This document shows, piece after piece, positions 55,115 to 64,000 of a stretch of 64,000 nt of DNA; positions within the stretch are counted from its first letter, which is position 1, and every line of letters begins with the position of its first letter. The position numbers were made by a program, and so were the translations under genes. Under the pieces are notes generated by a model. It made no database searches, was not told the DNA's origin, and saw only the letters and a list, made by a program, of their open reading frames with translations. Location of the stretch: NCBI GenBank assembly GCA_014656015.1, contig BNBP01000029.1, forward strand, positions 1 through 64,000. Reading direction: 5' to 3'. Source of the DNA: Streptomyces griseoaurantiacus (GTDB lineage Bacteria > Actinomycetota > Actinomycetes > Streptomycetales > Streptomycetaceae).

Positions 55115-56782
55115 ATGCCTGAGTTCGCGTACACCGATCTGCTCCCCATGGGAGAGGACACCACCCCCTACCGGCTGGTGACCTCCGAGGGTGTCTCCAC
55201 CTTCGAGGCCGACGGGCGAACCTTCCTCAAGGTGGAGCCCGAGGCCCTGCGCACGCTCGCCGAGACGGCCGTCCACGACATCCAGCACTACCTGCGCCCG
55301 GCCCACCTCGCCCAGCTCCGCCGCATCATCGACGACCCCGAGGCCTCCGCCAACGACAAGTTCGTCGCCCTGGACCTGCTGAAGAACGCCAACATCGCGG
55401 CGGCCGGTGTGCTCCCGATGTGCCAGGACACCGGCACCGCGATCGTCATGGGCAAGCGCGGCCAGAACGTGCTCACCGAAGGAGGCGACGAGGAGGCCCT
55501 CTCCCGGGGCATCTACGACGCCTACCACAACCTCAACCTGCGCTATTCGCAGATGGCTCCGCTCACCATGTGGGAGGAGAAGAACACCGGCTCCAACCTG
55601 CCCGCGCAGATCGAGCTGTACGCGACCGACGGCGGCGCCTACAAGTTCCTCTTCATGGCCAAGGGCGGCGGCAGCGCCAACAAGTCGTTCCTCTACCAGG
55701 AGACCAAGGCGGTCCTCAACGAGGGCTCCATGATGAAGTTCCTGGAGGAGAAGATCCGTTCGCTCGGCACGGCCGCCTGCCCGCCGTACCACCTGGCGAT
55801 CGTCGTCGGCGGCACGAGCGCCGAGTACGCCCTGAAGACCGCCAAGTACGCCTCCGCGCACTACCTCGACGAGATCCCCGCCGAGGGCTCCCCCCTCGGC
55901 CACGGCTTCCGCGACAAGGAGCTGGAGGAGAAGGTCTTCGAGCTGACGCAGAAGATCGGCATCGGCGCGCAGTTCGGCGGCAAGTACTTCTGCCACGACG
56001 TCCGCGTCGTCCGCCTGCCCCGGCACGGCGCCTCCTGCCCCGTCGCCATCGCCGTCTCCTGCTCCGCCGACCGCCAGGCCGTCGCGAAGATCACCGCCGA
56101 GGGCGTCTTCCTGGAGCAGCTCGAGACCGACCCGGCGCGCTTCCTGCCGGAGACCACCGAGGAGCAGCTGGAGGAGTCCGGCGACGTCGTGCGGATCGAC
56201 CTCAACCGGCCGATGGACGAGATCCTCGCCGAGCTGACCAAGTACCCGGTCAAGACCCGGCTCTCGCTCTCCGGCCCGCTGGTCGTCGCCCGCGACATCG
56301 CGCACGCCAAGATCAAGGAACGCCTTGACGCGGGCGAGGAGATGCCGCAGTACCTCAAGGACCACCCGGTCTACTACGCCGGCCCGGCCAAGACCCCCGA
56401 GGGCTACGCCTCCGGCTCCTTCGGCCCGACCACGGCCGGCCGCATGGACTCCTACGTCGAGCAGTTCCAGGCGGCGGGCGGCTCCAGGGTGATGCTCGCC
56501 AAGGGCAACCGCAGCAAGCAGGTCACCGACGCGTGCGACACGCACGGCGGCTTCTACCTCGGCTCCATCGGCGGCCCCGCCGCCCGGCTCGCCCAGGACT
56601 GCATCAAGAAGGTCGAGGTCGTCGAGTACGAGGAGCTCGGCATGGAGGCGGTCTGGAAGATCGAGGTCGAGGACTTCCCGGCGTTCATCGTGGTGGACGA
56701 CAAGGGCAACGACTTCTTCCAGGCGCCCGCCGAGCCCCCCACCTTCACCAGCATCCCGGTGCGGGGCCCCGGCCTGGCCTGA
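55115..56782 (+). CDS. class I fumarate hydratase (iron-sulfur)
   Basis: This is a 555-residue fumarase of the fused alpha-beta class I type. The [4Fe-4S] ligands include Cys in VLPMCQDTG, and further Cys occur in KYFCHDVR and AVSCSADR. The C-terminal half has TTAGRMDSYVEQFQAAGGS and GSIGGPAARLAQDC. ATG 55115 (MPEFAYTDLLPMG) is preferred over ATG 55091, with GTGAGGA upstream. It hydrates fumarate to malate. It is oxygen-sensitive in other bacteria, unlike the nearby FumC. Confidence 0.95.
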   Translation: MPEFAYTDLLPMGEDTTPYRLVTSEGVSTFEADGRTFLKVEPEALRTLAETAVHDIQHYLRPAHLAQLRRIIDDPEASANDKFVALDLLKNANIAAAGVLPMCQDTGTAIVMGKRGQNVLTEGGDEEALSRGIYDAYHNLNLRYSQMAPLTMWEEKNTGSNLPAQIELYATDGGAYKFLFMAKGGGSANKSFLYQETKAVLNEGSMMKFLEEKIRSLGTAACPPYHLAIVVGGTSAEYALKTAKYASAHYLDEIPAEGSPLGHGFRDKELEEKVFELTQKIGIGAQFGGKYFCHDVRVVRLPRHGASCPVAIAVSCSADRQAVAKITAEGVFLEQLETDPARFLPETTEEQLEESGDVVRIDLNRPMDEILAELTKYPVKTRLSLSGPLVVARDIAHAKIKERLDAGEEMPQYLKDHPVYYAGPAKTPEGYASGSFGPTTAGRMDSYVEQFQAAGGSRVMLAKGNRSKQVTDACDTHGGFYLGSIGGPAARLAQDCIKKVEVVEYEELGMEAVWKIEVEDFPAFIVVDDKGNDFFQAPAEPPTFTSIPVRGPGLA

Positions 56783-56796
56783 GCCGTCCGAGCCCG

Positions 56797-56828
56797 CGGG
56801 GGCGCGGGGCCCACGCCTCGCGCCCCCG
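56797..56828. terminator. bidirectional terminator between fumarase and xseB
   Basis: CGGGGGCGCG (56797-56806) and CGCGCCCCCG (56819-56828) form a 10-bp perfect stem with a 12-nt loop between convergent genes. Confidence 0.75.
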
Positions 56829-56833
56829 TCCGT

Positions 56834-57106
56834 TCAGGCTTCGTCCTCCCCGGCCTCCTGGTCCTCCTCGGCCAGTGCCGCGTCCAGGCGCCTGCGGGCG
56901 CCCTCCAGCCAGGTGCGGCACACTGCCGCCAGCTCCTCCCCGCGCTCCCACAGGGCCAGGGACTCCTCCAGCGTGGTGCCGCCCGCCTCCAGACGCCGGA
57001 CGACCTCGATCAGCTCGTCCCGCGCCTGCTCGTAGCCGAGCGCCTCGCCCTTCTTGCCGCCGCCCGCGGCCTGTGCGGTGCCGGTACCGGTCTCCGTGCT
57101 GGTCAT
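56834..57106 (-). CDS. xseB: exodeoxyribonuclease VII small subunit
   Basis: This is a 90-residue protein. GYEQARDELIEVVRRLEAGGTTLEESLALWERGEEL (core VVRRLEAGGTTLEESLALWE) is the XseB helical hairpin, with an acidic C-terminus. The start overlaps the xseA stop (ATGA at 57103-57106). The complex with XseA degrades single-stranded DNA. Confidence 0.95.
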   Translation of the reverse strand: MTSTETGTGTAQAAGGGKKGEALGYEQARDELIEVVRRLEAGGTTLEESLALWERGEELAAVCRTWLEGARRRLDAALAEEDQEAGEDEA

Positions 57107-58449
57107 GCGTCCACTTCCTGAGTTCCCTGAGCTCCCGGGGCTCCCTGAGTTTCTGGGGTTCCCGGTGTTCCCTGACGTCCCCGACGTTTCCGCTGCCCCT
57201 GCCGGTCCTGCTGCCCGGCCTGCTCCACGGCCCGCTCTCCGGCCGTCGCGACCCGTACGGCGAACTCGCCCTCCGCGACCCTCGCCCGCAGCGGCTCCCC
57301 CTCGGCGACCTCCTCCGGCGCGCGCACCACGTGCCCGTCGTCCTTCTGCAGCACCGCGTACCCGCGCCGCAGCGTGGCCGCCGGGGACAGTGCCACCACA
57401 CGGGCGTGGGTGTGCGACAGCTCCGAGTCCGCCCGGTCCAGCAGATGCCCGAGGGTGCGCCGGGAGCGGTCGGTGAGCGAGGCGACGTGGTCGGCCCGCT
57501 CGTCCACCATGCGGTGCGGGTCCTCCATGCAGGGGCGCGCCAGCGCGTGCGCGAGCCCCCGCTCCTCGCGCTCGACGAAGGCGTGCGCGCAGCGCCGGGC
57601 CCGGTCGCGCAGCCCGCGCACCTTCTCCAGCTCCTCGCCCACGTCCGGCACGACCTTCTTCGCGGCGTCGGTCGGGGTGGACGCGCGCAGGTCGGCCACG
57701 TAGTCGAGCAGCGGGGTGTCCGGCTCGTGCCCGATGGCCGAGACCACCGGGGTGCGGCACTCCGCGACCGTCCGCACGAGCTGCTCGTCGGAGAACGGCA
57801 GCAGATCCTCCACGCTGCCGCCGCCCCGGGCCACGACGATCACGTCCACCTCCTCGTGCGCGTCGAGCTCCTTGACGGCCTGGACGACCTGCGGCACCGC
57901 GTGGACCCCCTGCACGGGGACGTTGCGGACCTCGAAGCGGACGGCGGGCCAGCGGTGCCGGGCGTTCTCCAGCACGTCCCGCTCGGCCGCCGAGGCCCGG
58001 CCGCACACCAGTCCGATCAGCTGGGGCAGGAAGGGCAGCGGCTTCTTGCGCTCGGCCGCGAACAGTCCCTCGGCGGCCAGGGACTTCTTGAGCTGCTCCA
58101 GCCGCGCCAGCAGCTCGCCCACGCCCACCGGCCGTATCTCCGCGGCCCGCAGCGAGAGCTGCCCGCGCGGCGCGTACCACTCGGGCTTCGCGTGCACGAC
58201 GACGCGTGCGCCCTCGCTCACCACGTCGGCCACGGCGTCGAACACCTGGCGGTAGCAGGTGACGCCGACCGAGATGTCGTGCGAAGGATCGCGCAGGGTC
58301 AGGAACACCACCCCGGCGCCGGGCCGGCGCGAGAGCTGGGTGATCTGCCCCTCCACCCAGACCGCGCCGAGCCGGTCGATCCAGCCCCCGATGAGCCGCG
58401 ACACCTGCCCCACGGGCAGTGGGGTGTCGGCGGACGTGTTGACAGCCAT
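57103..58449 (-). CDS. xseA: exodeoxyribonuclease VII large subunit
   Basis: This is a 448-residue protein. The N-terminal OB fold (VWVEGQITQLSRRPGAGVVFLTLRD) is followed by the catalytic core (IGLVCGRASAAERDVLENARHRWP, VIVVARGGGSVEDLLPFSDE, SAIGHEPDTPLLDYVADLRASTPTDAA in pieces) and a coiled coil. The last 35 residues are a degenerate GTPGTPETQGAPGAQ repeat not found in the core family. ATG 58449 begins just before the OB fold. It overlaps xseB by 4 nt. Confidence 0.95.
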   Translation of the reverse strand: MAVNTSADTPLPVGQVSRLIGGWIDRLGAVWVEGQITQLSRRPGAGVVFLTLRDPSHDISVGVTCYRQVFDAVADVVSEGARVVVHAKPEWYAPRGQLSLRAAEIRPVGVGELLARLEQLKKSLAAEGLFAAERKKPLPFLPQLIGLVCGRASAAERDVLENARHRWPAVRFEVRNVPVQGVHAVPQVVQAVKELDAHEEVDVIVVARGGGSVEDLLPFSDEQLVRTVAECRTPVVSAIGHEPDTPLLDYVADLRASTPTDAAKKVVPDVGEELEKVRGLRDRARRCAHAFVEREERGLAHALARPCMEDPHRMVDERADHVASLTDRSRRTLGHLLDRADSELSHTHARVVALSPAATLRRGYAVLQKDDGHVVRAPEEVAEGEPLRARVAEGEFAVRVATAGERAVEQAGQQDRQGQRKRRGRQGTPGTPETQGAPGAQGTQEVDA

Positions 58450-58596
58450 GCGCCCGAGCGTAACGGCCGGGTACGACAACGCCCCGGCCGCACACGGCCC
58501 CCGGGCGCCCCCGCCCGCGTCCGTCCGCTCCCCGCCCGCGCCCGTCCACCCCCGGCGGCTCCCGGGCCGTCCGCCGGGACGCCCTACGATGGGGGC

Positions 58597-59598
58597 ATGA
58601 CCGCTTCGCCTGCCCGCCGCCGTGTCCTGCTCGCCGCCCCCCGTGGCTACTGCGCGGGCGTCGACCGCGCGGTGATCGCCGTGGAGAAGGCCCTGGAGCA
58701 GTACGGGGCCCCCGTCTACGTCCGCCACGAGATCGTGCACAACAAGTACGTCGTGCAGACCCTGGAGAAGAAGGGCGCGATCTTCGTCGAGCGCACGGAG
58801 GAGGTGCCGCCGGGCAACATCGTGATGTTCTCCGCGCACGGCGTCGCCCCCGTCGTCCACGAGGAGGCCGAACGCGGCCGCCTGGCCACCATCGACGCCA
58901 CCTGCCCCCTGGTGACCAAGGTCCACAAGGAGGCCGTCCGGTTCGCCAAGGACGATTACGACATCCTCCTGATCGGGCACGAGGGCCACGAGGAGGTCAT
59001 CGGCACCTCCGGCGAGGCCCCCGAGCACATCCAGCTCGTCGACGGCCCCGAGGACGTGGCGAACGTCGAGGTCCGGGACCCGTCGAAGGTCGTCTGGCTC
59101 TCCCAGACCACCCTCTCCGTGGACGAGACCATGGAGACCGTCGACGCACTCAAGGACAAGTTCCCCCAGCTCCTCTCGCCGCCGAGCGACGACATCTGCT
59201 ACGCCACGCAGAACCGTCAGCTCGCCGTGAAGCAGATGGGCGCCGAGGCGGACCTGGTCATCGTGGTCGGCTCGCGCAACTCCTCCAACTCCAAGCGGCT
59301 GGTCGAGGTCGCCAAGCTGGCCGGCGCCCGCGCCGCGTACCTGGTCGACTTCGCCGACGAGATCGACGAGGCCTGGCTGGAGGGTGTCTCCACGGTCGGC
59401 GTGACCTCCGGTGCCTCGGTGCCCGAGGTGCTCGTCGAACAGGTCCTGGAGCGGCTCACGGGCCACGGCTTCGAGGACGTCGAGATCGTCAAGGCGGCCG
59501 AGGAGTCCATCGCCTTCTCCCTCCCCAAGGAGCTGCGCCGGGACCTGCGCGAGGAGGCCGCGGCGCTGGTCGCGGAGCGCCGGGGGACGACGGCCTGA
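58597..59598 (+). CDS. ispH: 4-hydroxy-3-methylbut-2-enyl diphosphate reductase
   Basis: This is a 333-residue iron-sulfur enzyme of the MEP pathway. The three cluster Cys are in PRGYCAGVDRA, DATCPLVTKVH and ICYATQNRQ, and active-site residues are in RHEIVHNK and SAHGVAP. It makes IPP and DMAPP from HMBPP, the precursors used by the prenyltransferase at 30847. ATG 58597 follows GGGGG. It is divergent from xseA. Confidence 0.96.
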   Translation: MTASPARRRVLLAAPRGYCAGVDRAVIAVEKALEQYGAPVYVRHEIVHNKYVVQTLEKKGAIFVERTEEVPPGNIVMFSAHGVAPVVHEEAERGRLATIDATCPLVTKVHKEAVRFAKDDYDILLIGHEGHEEVIGTSGEAPEHIQLVDGPEDVANVEVRDPSKVVWLSQTTLSVDETMETVDALKDKFPQLLSPPSDDICYATQNRQLAVKQMGAEADLVIVVGSRNSSNSKRLVEVAKLAGARAAYLVDFADEIDEAWLEGVSTVGVTSGASVPEVLVEQVLERLTGHGFEDVEIVKAAEESIAFSLPKELRRDLREEAAALVAERRGTTA

Positions 59599-59622
59599 CG
59601 GATCGCCACGTACCGTAAGTCC

Positions 59623-60369
59623 ATGCAGATCTTCGGTGTGGACATCGGCGGCTCCGGCATCAAGGGCGCCCCCGTGGACCTGGACAAGGGCGACCTCGCG
59701 CAGGAGCGCCACAAGGTGCTCACCCCGCACCCGGCCACGCCGGACACGGTGGCGGACGGGGTGAAGGAGGTCCTGGACCACTTCGGGTGGACGGGCCCGG
59801 TGGGCGTCACCTTCCCCGGCGTCGTGACCGACGACAGCGTGGTGCGCACGGCGGCGAACGTGGACGCCGCCTGGGTGGACACCGACGCCCGCGCCCTGCT
59901 GGGCGAGCGGCTCGGCGGCCTGCCGGTGACGGTCGTCAACGACGCGGACGCGGCGGGCGTCGCCGAGATGGAGTTCGGCGCGGGGCGCGGCCGGCGGGGG
60001 ACCGTCGTGCTGCTGACCTTCGGCACGGGCATCGGCAGCGCCGTCTTCTCCGACGGCGTCCTGGTCCCCAACACGGAGCTGGGCCACCTGGAGCTGAAGG
60101 GCCACGACGCCGAGAAGCGGGCCTCCAGCAAGGCCAAGGAGGACGAGGACCTCTCCTGGGAGCGGTGGGCGCGCCGGGTGCAGAAGTACCTGGCGCACGT
60201 GGAGATGCTGCTGTCTCCCGAACTGTTCGTCATCGGCGGCGGGGTGAGCCGCAAGGCCCACAAGTTCCTGCCGCACATCGAGGACATCAGAGCGACGATC
60301 GTCCCGGCGGAGCTGCAGAACAACGCGGGAATCGTGGGCGCGGCGATGCGCGCGGCCCAGCGCCGCTGA
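59623..60369 (+). CDS. ppgK: polyphosphate glucokinase (ROK family)
   Basis: This is a 248-residue sugar kinase. The phosphate-binding motif is FGVDIGGSGIKGAPV, the catalytic Asp is in VVNDADAAG, and LLTFGTGIGSAVF, NTELGHLELKGHDAEKRAS and FVIGGGVSRKAHKFLP are visible. The KxHxAEKRAS-like insertion is typical of PpgK, which phosphorylates glucose with polyphosphate or ATP. It lies 24 nt after ispH on the same strand. Confidence 0.93.
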   Translation: MQIFGVDIGGSGIKGAPVDLDKGDLAQERHKVLTPHPATPDTVADGVKEVLDHFGWTGPVGVTFPGVVTDDSVVRTAANVDAAWVDTDARALLGERLGGLPVTVVNDADAAGVAEMEFGAGRGRRGTVVLLTFGTGIGSAVFSDGVLVPNTELGHLELKGHDAEKRASSKAKEDEDLSWERWARRVQKYLAHVEMLLSPELFVIGGGVSRKAHKFLPHIEDIRATIVPAELQNNAGIVGAAMRAAQRR

Positions 60370-60412
60370 CGCCACTGGCTTCCCGGAGCGCCCTCGAAAG
60401 GCCGCGCCCCCG

Positions 60413-61087
60413 TCAGCGCGCGGTCGGCCGTCCTGGTCCCCGGGGCGGCCGGGGCGCGCCGGACCCGCCCCTGCCGGGGGACCCGGCACCTCCGGGCCTC
60501 GCCGCCGAGCCGTTCCGGGCCGCCGCCGCGGTGGCCGTACGCCGTCGGCCGACGGCCCGTACGCCGACCAGCGCCGCCGCCACCGCCGTCCCCCCGTACA
60601 GCCAGCCCGCCTGGGTGGCGAGGGCGGTGATCAGGGCCATGAGCCGGCCCCCGAGCCCGCCGTCCCCGGGAACGGCGGGAAGCAGGCCGACCGCGAACGC
60701 GATGGGCGCCACCACGGGGGCCGTCAGCAGGTCGCCAGACCGGATCCAGAGCGCCGTCAGCGCGCACACCGGCAGGAACAGCGCCCCGTACGCCGTCAGC
60801 GACCCCCCGAACAGCAGCCGGTCCAGGAACCCCAGCACCAGCATCACGGCCCCCGCGAACAGCCCGCCGCCGAGCCCGGTGAGCCGGGGGTTGGGCAGAT
60901 GCCGGGCGCCCGCCGGCCGGGCAGGAGCCCCCGCGCCGGGAGCGGGCCGCCGCGCGGCGGCGGGGCGCACTCCCGCGCCACGCCCGCGCGCGACGGGGGC
61001 CGGCGCGGGGCGCCGTCCGCCCCGAGGGGGCAGCGGCGCGCCGCGTCGCGGTCCGTACCGGGCAGACGGCGTCCTGTGTTGCTCCAC
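60413..61087 (-). CDS. DUF6542-type membrane protein
   Basis: This is a 224-residue protein. A basic Pro/Arg/Ala-rich N-terminus (about 65 residues) is followed by 4-5 transmembrane helices (LGGGLFAGAVMLVLGFLDRLLF, LTAYGALFLPVCALTALWI, PVVAPIAFAVGLLPAV, LYGGTAVAAALVGVRAVG) and another basic, Gly/Pro-rich tail. No catalytic motif is visible. This small integral protein is common in Streptomyces and its function is unknown. Confidence 0.8.
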   Translation of the reverse strand: MEQHRTPSARYGPRRGAPLPPRGGRRPAPAPVARGRGAGVRPAAARRPAPGAGAPARPAGARHLPNPRLTGLGGGLFAGAVMLVLGFLDRLLFGGSLTAYGALFLPVCALTALWIRSGDLLTAPVVAPIAFAVGLLPAVPGDGGLGGRLMALITALATQAGWLYGGTAVAAALVGVRAVGRRRTATAAAARNGSAARPGGAGSPGRGGSGAPRPPRGPGRPTAR

Positions 61088-61311
61088 CGGACCAACTTAG
61101 GTCGGACAATGTGCCGAATGGCCCCACAGACACGCCGTCGCCGCGTCCTCGGCGCTGTGTTCGAGACGCCGCCGAGGGCGCCCGGCGGCACGCCGTAGAC
61201 TGGTGGATCGGCCCGCACCGCACCCGCGCCAGGCCCCGCAGGACCGGGCCGGGGCCGCACGGGAGCGGCCACCGCTCCACCACCCCCTCCTCACGTACGG
61301 GAAGTCGCAAC

Positions 61312-62400
<1,089 letters not shown>

Positions 62401-62450
62401 CGGGTGACATATCGCCGCGTCGCTGATCCGGCAGCCATCCAGGTCGGAGA

Positions 62451-62485
62451 GGGTCCGGCTCTTCGGAGTCGGGCCCTTGGTTTTT
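62451..62485 (+). terminator. Rho-independent terminator of ychF
   Basis: GGGTCCGGCTC (62451-62461), tetraloop TTCG, and GAGTCGGGCCC (62466-62476) pair over 11 bp with two G-U wobbles, followed by TTGGTTTTT. The rest of 62401-62662 shows only short direct repeats of CCCGTGCCGGGAT near 62486 and 62521 and no supported gene. Confidence 0.85.
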
Positions 62486-62662
62486 CCCGTGCCGGGATCG
62501 CGCTGGGACGGGATGAGGGTGCCCGTGCCGGGATTCGGGCAGCGGTCTGCCCGATTCGAGAGTGGGTGGGAGGGGCTTCACTCACACGTCTTCTTCACGC
62601 TCCCGGGGACGTGTGGATTCCGGCCGTAGCACTTTTCCTACTCGTTTGACACAATCGACGGC

Positions 62663-62947
62663 ATGGCTGAGACGACGTACAGCATCGGGGAAGGGCCGGC
62701 GACGCGGGTGAGCCTGTCGCTGCCGGAGGGGACCGCGGAGGCGATCCGGGCGCGGGTGGGGAAGCGCGAGTTCTCCGCGTTCATCGCCGAGGCGGTCGAG
62801 CGTGAGCTGCGGGGGCAGGTCCTGGACGAGTACCTGGCGGACTACGAGAGCCGCAAGGGGCCGGTCTCCGAGCCGGCTCGTCAACGGGCGCGGCAGGTCT
62901 TCGACGAGGCGTTCGCCGAGGAGGCCGAGTGGCCCGCCGCAGGCTGA
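62663..62947 (+). CDS. ribbon-helix-helix antitoxin-like protein
   Basis: This is a 94-residue protein. The N-terminal part RVSLSLPEGTAEAIRARVGKREFSAFIAEAVEREL (core RVSLSLPEGTAEAIRARV) is an RHH DNA-binding domain, and the C-terminal acidic helix probably binds the toxin. Its last 19 nt overlap the PIN gene, the usual antitoxin-toxin coupling. TTGACA at 62646 lies close to the start, so the promoter position is unclear. The product probably neutralises the PIN toxin and represses the operon. Confidence 0.85.
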   Translation: MAETTYSIGEGPATRVSLSLPEGTAEAIRARVGKREFSAFIAEAVERELRGQVLDEYLADYESRKGPVSEPARQRARQVFDEAFAEEAEWPAAG

Positions 62948-63342
62948 GTCACGAGGGGACGCTGGTCCTCGACAGTGAAGGACTCGCGAAGCTGCTTGCT
63001 GACGAGGAGCAGGTGGTGGCCCTGATCGCTGAGGCGCGGTCGCGCGGCATGGAGGTCGTGATCAGTGCGCTCACCATCATCGAGGCCGTCCACGCGCGTA
63101 CGAACAAGTCCCGCCTGAACTGGGTGCTTTCCGGGCTGCGCGTCGTCCCGGTCGGTGACGAGGAGGCGCGAGCCGCCTCGAAGTTGCTGATGAACGCCGG
63201 CTTGCACGGACACAAGTACGCGATCGATGCGACCGTTGCCGAGGCCGCGTTGCGACAGCACCGCCCCGTGGTCATGCTGACTTCCGACATTGACGACATG
63301 GCCAAGCTGTGCGGTGAGCGGGTCCGGCTCGTGGCGGTGTGA
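62929..63342 (+). CDS. PIN-domain toxin (VapC-like ribonuclease)
   Basis: This is a 137-residue PIN protein with the acidic active-site set: Asp15 (TLVLDSEG), Glu52 (TIIEAVHAR), Asp100 (YAIDATVAEAAL) and Asp120/Asp122 (TSDIDDM). All are present, so it is probably active as an Mg-dependent RNase. GTG 62929 overlaps the antitoxin stop by 19 nt. Target RNA is unknown; VapC toxins cut tRNA or rRNA. Confidence 0.88.
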   Translation: MARRRLSHEGTLVLDSEGLAKLLADEEQVVALIAEARSRGMEVVISALTIIEAVHARTNKSRLNWVLSGLRVVPVGDEEARAASKLLMNAGLHGHKYAIDATVAEAALRQHRPVVMLTSDIDDMAKLCGERVRLVAV

Positions 63343-63455
63343 TTTCCCCTGCACCCCGATCGCGTCGACGACCGCACCCCCCTTCGCCTCCCCCGGGGGC
63401 CGGGAAACCGGTGGTGGCAGGATGCGGGGTCGGTGGGCGAGGAGGGGCGGGGCGC

Positions 63456-64000
63456 GTGGGGCGGGGTGAGCGGGAGGTGGTCGCGCGGGGGGCGCGGCTG
63501 GGTGAGGCGGCGCGGGGGGTGGCCGGGGATCACCGGCGGGCCGTCGAGGCGGTGCGGGCGGCGCTGCGGCCGCTGCACGAGGAGGTCGTCGCACGGGAGC
63601 TGGGCACCATCCCCGTGGCCCGGCTGCAGGACGTCACCGAGGGGCGGCTGCGCCTCGGCGCCGTCGAGAAGAGCGGCCTGGACACGGTGGGCCGGGTGCG
63701 GGAGGCCGGGCCCTACCGGTTGCGGCAGATCCCCGGCGTCGGACAGCGGACCGTCGACCAGATCCTCGCCGCGGCCGCCCGGCTCGCCGAGGCCGTGGAC
63801 GAGACCGCGGCCGTCCACATCGACGTGGACCGGCCCGAGCCCCGCACCACCGCGCTCGTCATGGCCCTGCACGTCCTGGTGGAGGCCGGGCCCGAGGGGC
63901 GGCGCGCGGTGGACCGGGCAGAGGATCTGGTCCGGCGCCTCGGCCCGCTCCTCGAAGCGGCCCGGCACGCCACCGGGGCGCTGCGGATGCTGCTGGCGGG
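63456..64000 (+). CDS. 3'-truncated protein with helix-hairpin-helix motif
   Basis: The frame is open from GTG 63456 to the right edge (181 residues visible). GGAGG-type sequence lies about 9 nt upstream. After a helical N-terminus rich in Arg/Glu/Ala it has YRLRQIPGVGQRTVDQILAA (residues about 86-105), a helix-hairpin-helix DNA-binding motif, then more helices. This organisation suits the N-terminus of a DNA helicase or repair protein, but the catalytic part lies outside the window, so the function stays open. Confidence 0.6.
   Translation, partial: MGRGEREVVARGARLGEAARGVAGDHRRAVEAVRAALRPLHEEVVARELGTIPVARLQDVTEGRLRLGAVEKSGLDTVGRVREAGPYRLRQIPGVGQRTVDQILAAAARLAEAVDETAAVHIDVDRPEPRTTALVMALHVLVEAGPEGRRAVDRAEDLVRRLGPLLEAARHATGALRMLLA

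Noticed and set aside
62404..62649. 81-codon ORF after ychF
   Set aside because: It covers the terminator hairpin and T-run, and shows no motif or ribosome-binding site.

Overview
The window is a high-GC actinomycete chromosome segment and almost certainly Streptomyces. The grounds are the extreme GC bias at third codon positions, frequent GTG starts, ATGA start/stop overlaps, a WhiB-family protein, a DasR-type dre site at a chitinase promoter, and the block uppS, phoH, ahpD-ahpC-oxyR, fumC, glpX, whiB-like, class I fumarase, xseB-xseA, ispH, ppgK, ychF, which is typical of the Streptomyces core. No rRNA, tRNA, CRISPR array or intact insertion sequence was found.

1-15.3 kb: the end of a surface-type protein, a secreted trypsin-like protease, then a divergent catabolic cluster. 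On the minus strand lie an N-acyl-D-amino-acid deacylase and a PLP-dependent D-amino-acid deaminase. On the plus strand lie a PfkB sugar kinase, an IclR regulator, a RidA deaminase and a GntP permease. A CGTTGCA-N5-TGCAACG palindrome sits between the two arms. After this come small accessory genes (VOC proteins, a WYL regulator, an SDR, a GntR regulator). Two abutting non-coding elements with terminal inverted repeats (9943-10205) and the 3' relic of a YoeB-type toxin (15216-15299) are hidden between them.

15.3-28.8 kb: a chitinase with a dre site inside its promoter, then a complete Tad/Flp pilus locus: CpaB, CpaE, two TadE-like pseudopilins, CpaF, TadB, TadC, a histidine kinase/response regulator pair, the Flp pilin, a TadG-like protein, a lipoprotein and an OmpA-domain protein. 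Oddities are a CpaE-TadE fusion with a tandemly duplicated prepilin leader, a 15-codon leader ORF made by duplication of the tadB ribosome-binding region, and a TadG-like gene with no canonical start codon.

28.8-46.3 kb: a methyltransferase, a DUF192 protein, undecaprenyl diphosphate synthase, a PIN-PhoH ATPase and a secreted lytic-transglycosylase-like protein (the last two behind long hairpin-rich leaders), an AI-2E family transporter, the AhpCD/OxyR peroxide defence locus, a PadR-controlled ABC exporter, an SPFH protein coupled to a ribbon-helix-helix protein, and a bifunctional penicillin-binding protein.

46.3-64 kb: TetR, a SpoIIE-type phosphatase/kinase, DUF402, both class II and class I fumarases, GlpX, a WhiB-like protein, a DUF1707 protein, exonuclease VII, IspH, polyphosphate glucokinase and YchF. 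A RHH/PIN toxin-antitoxin pair follows a strong terminator, and a helix-hairpin-helix gene runs off the right edge. Overall this is housekeeping chromosome with small accessory insertions. The most unusual signals are in the tad locus and in the intergenic DNA.
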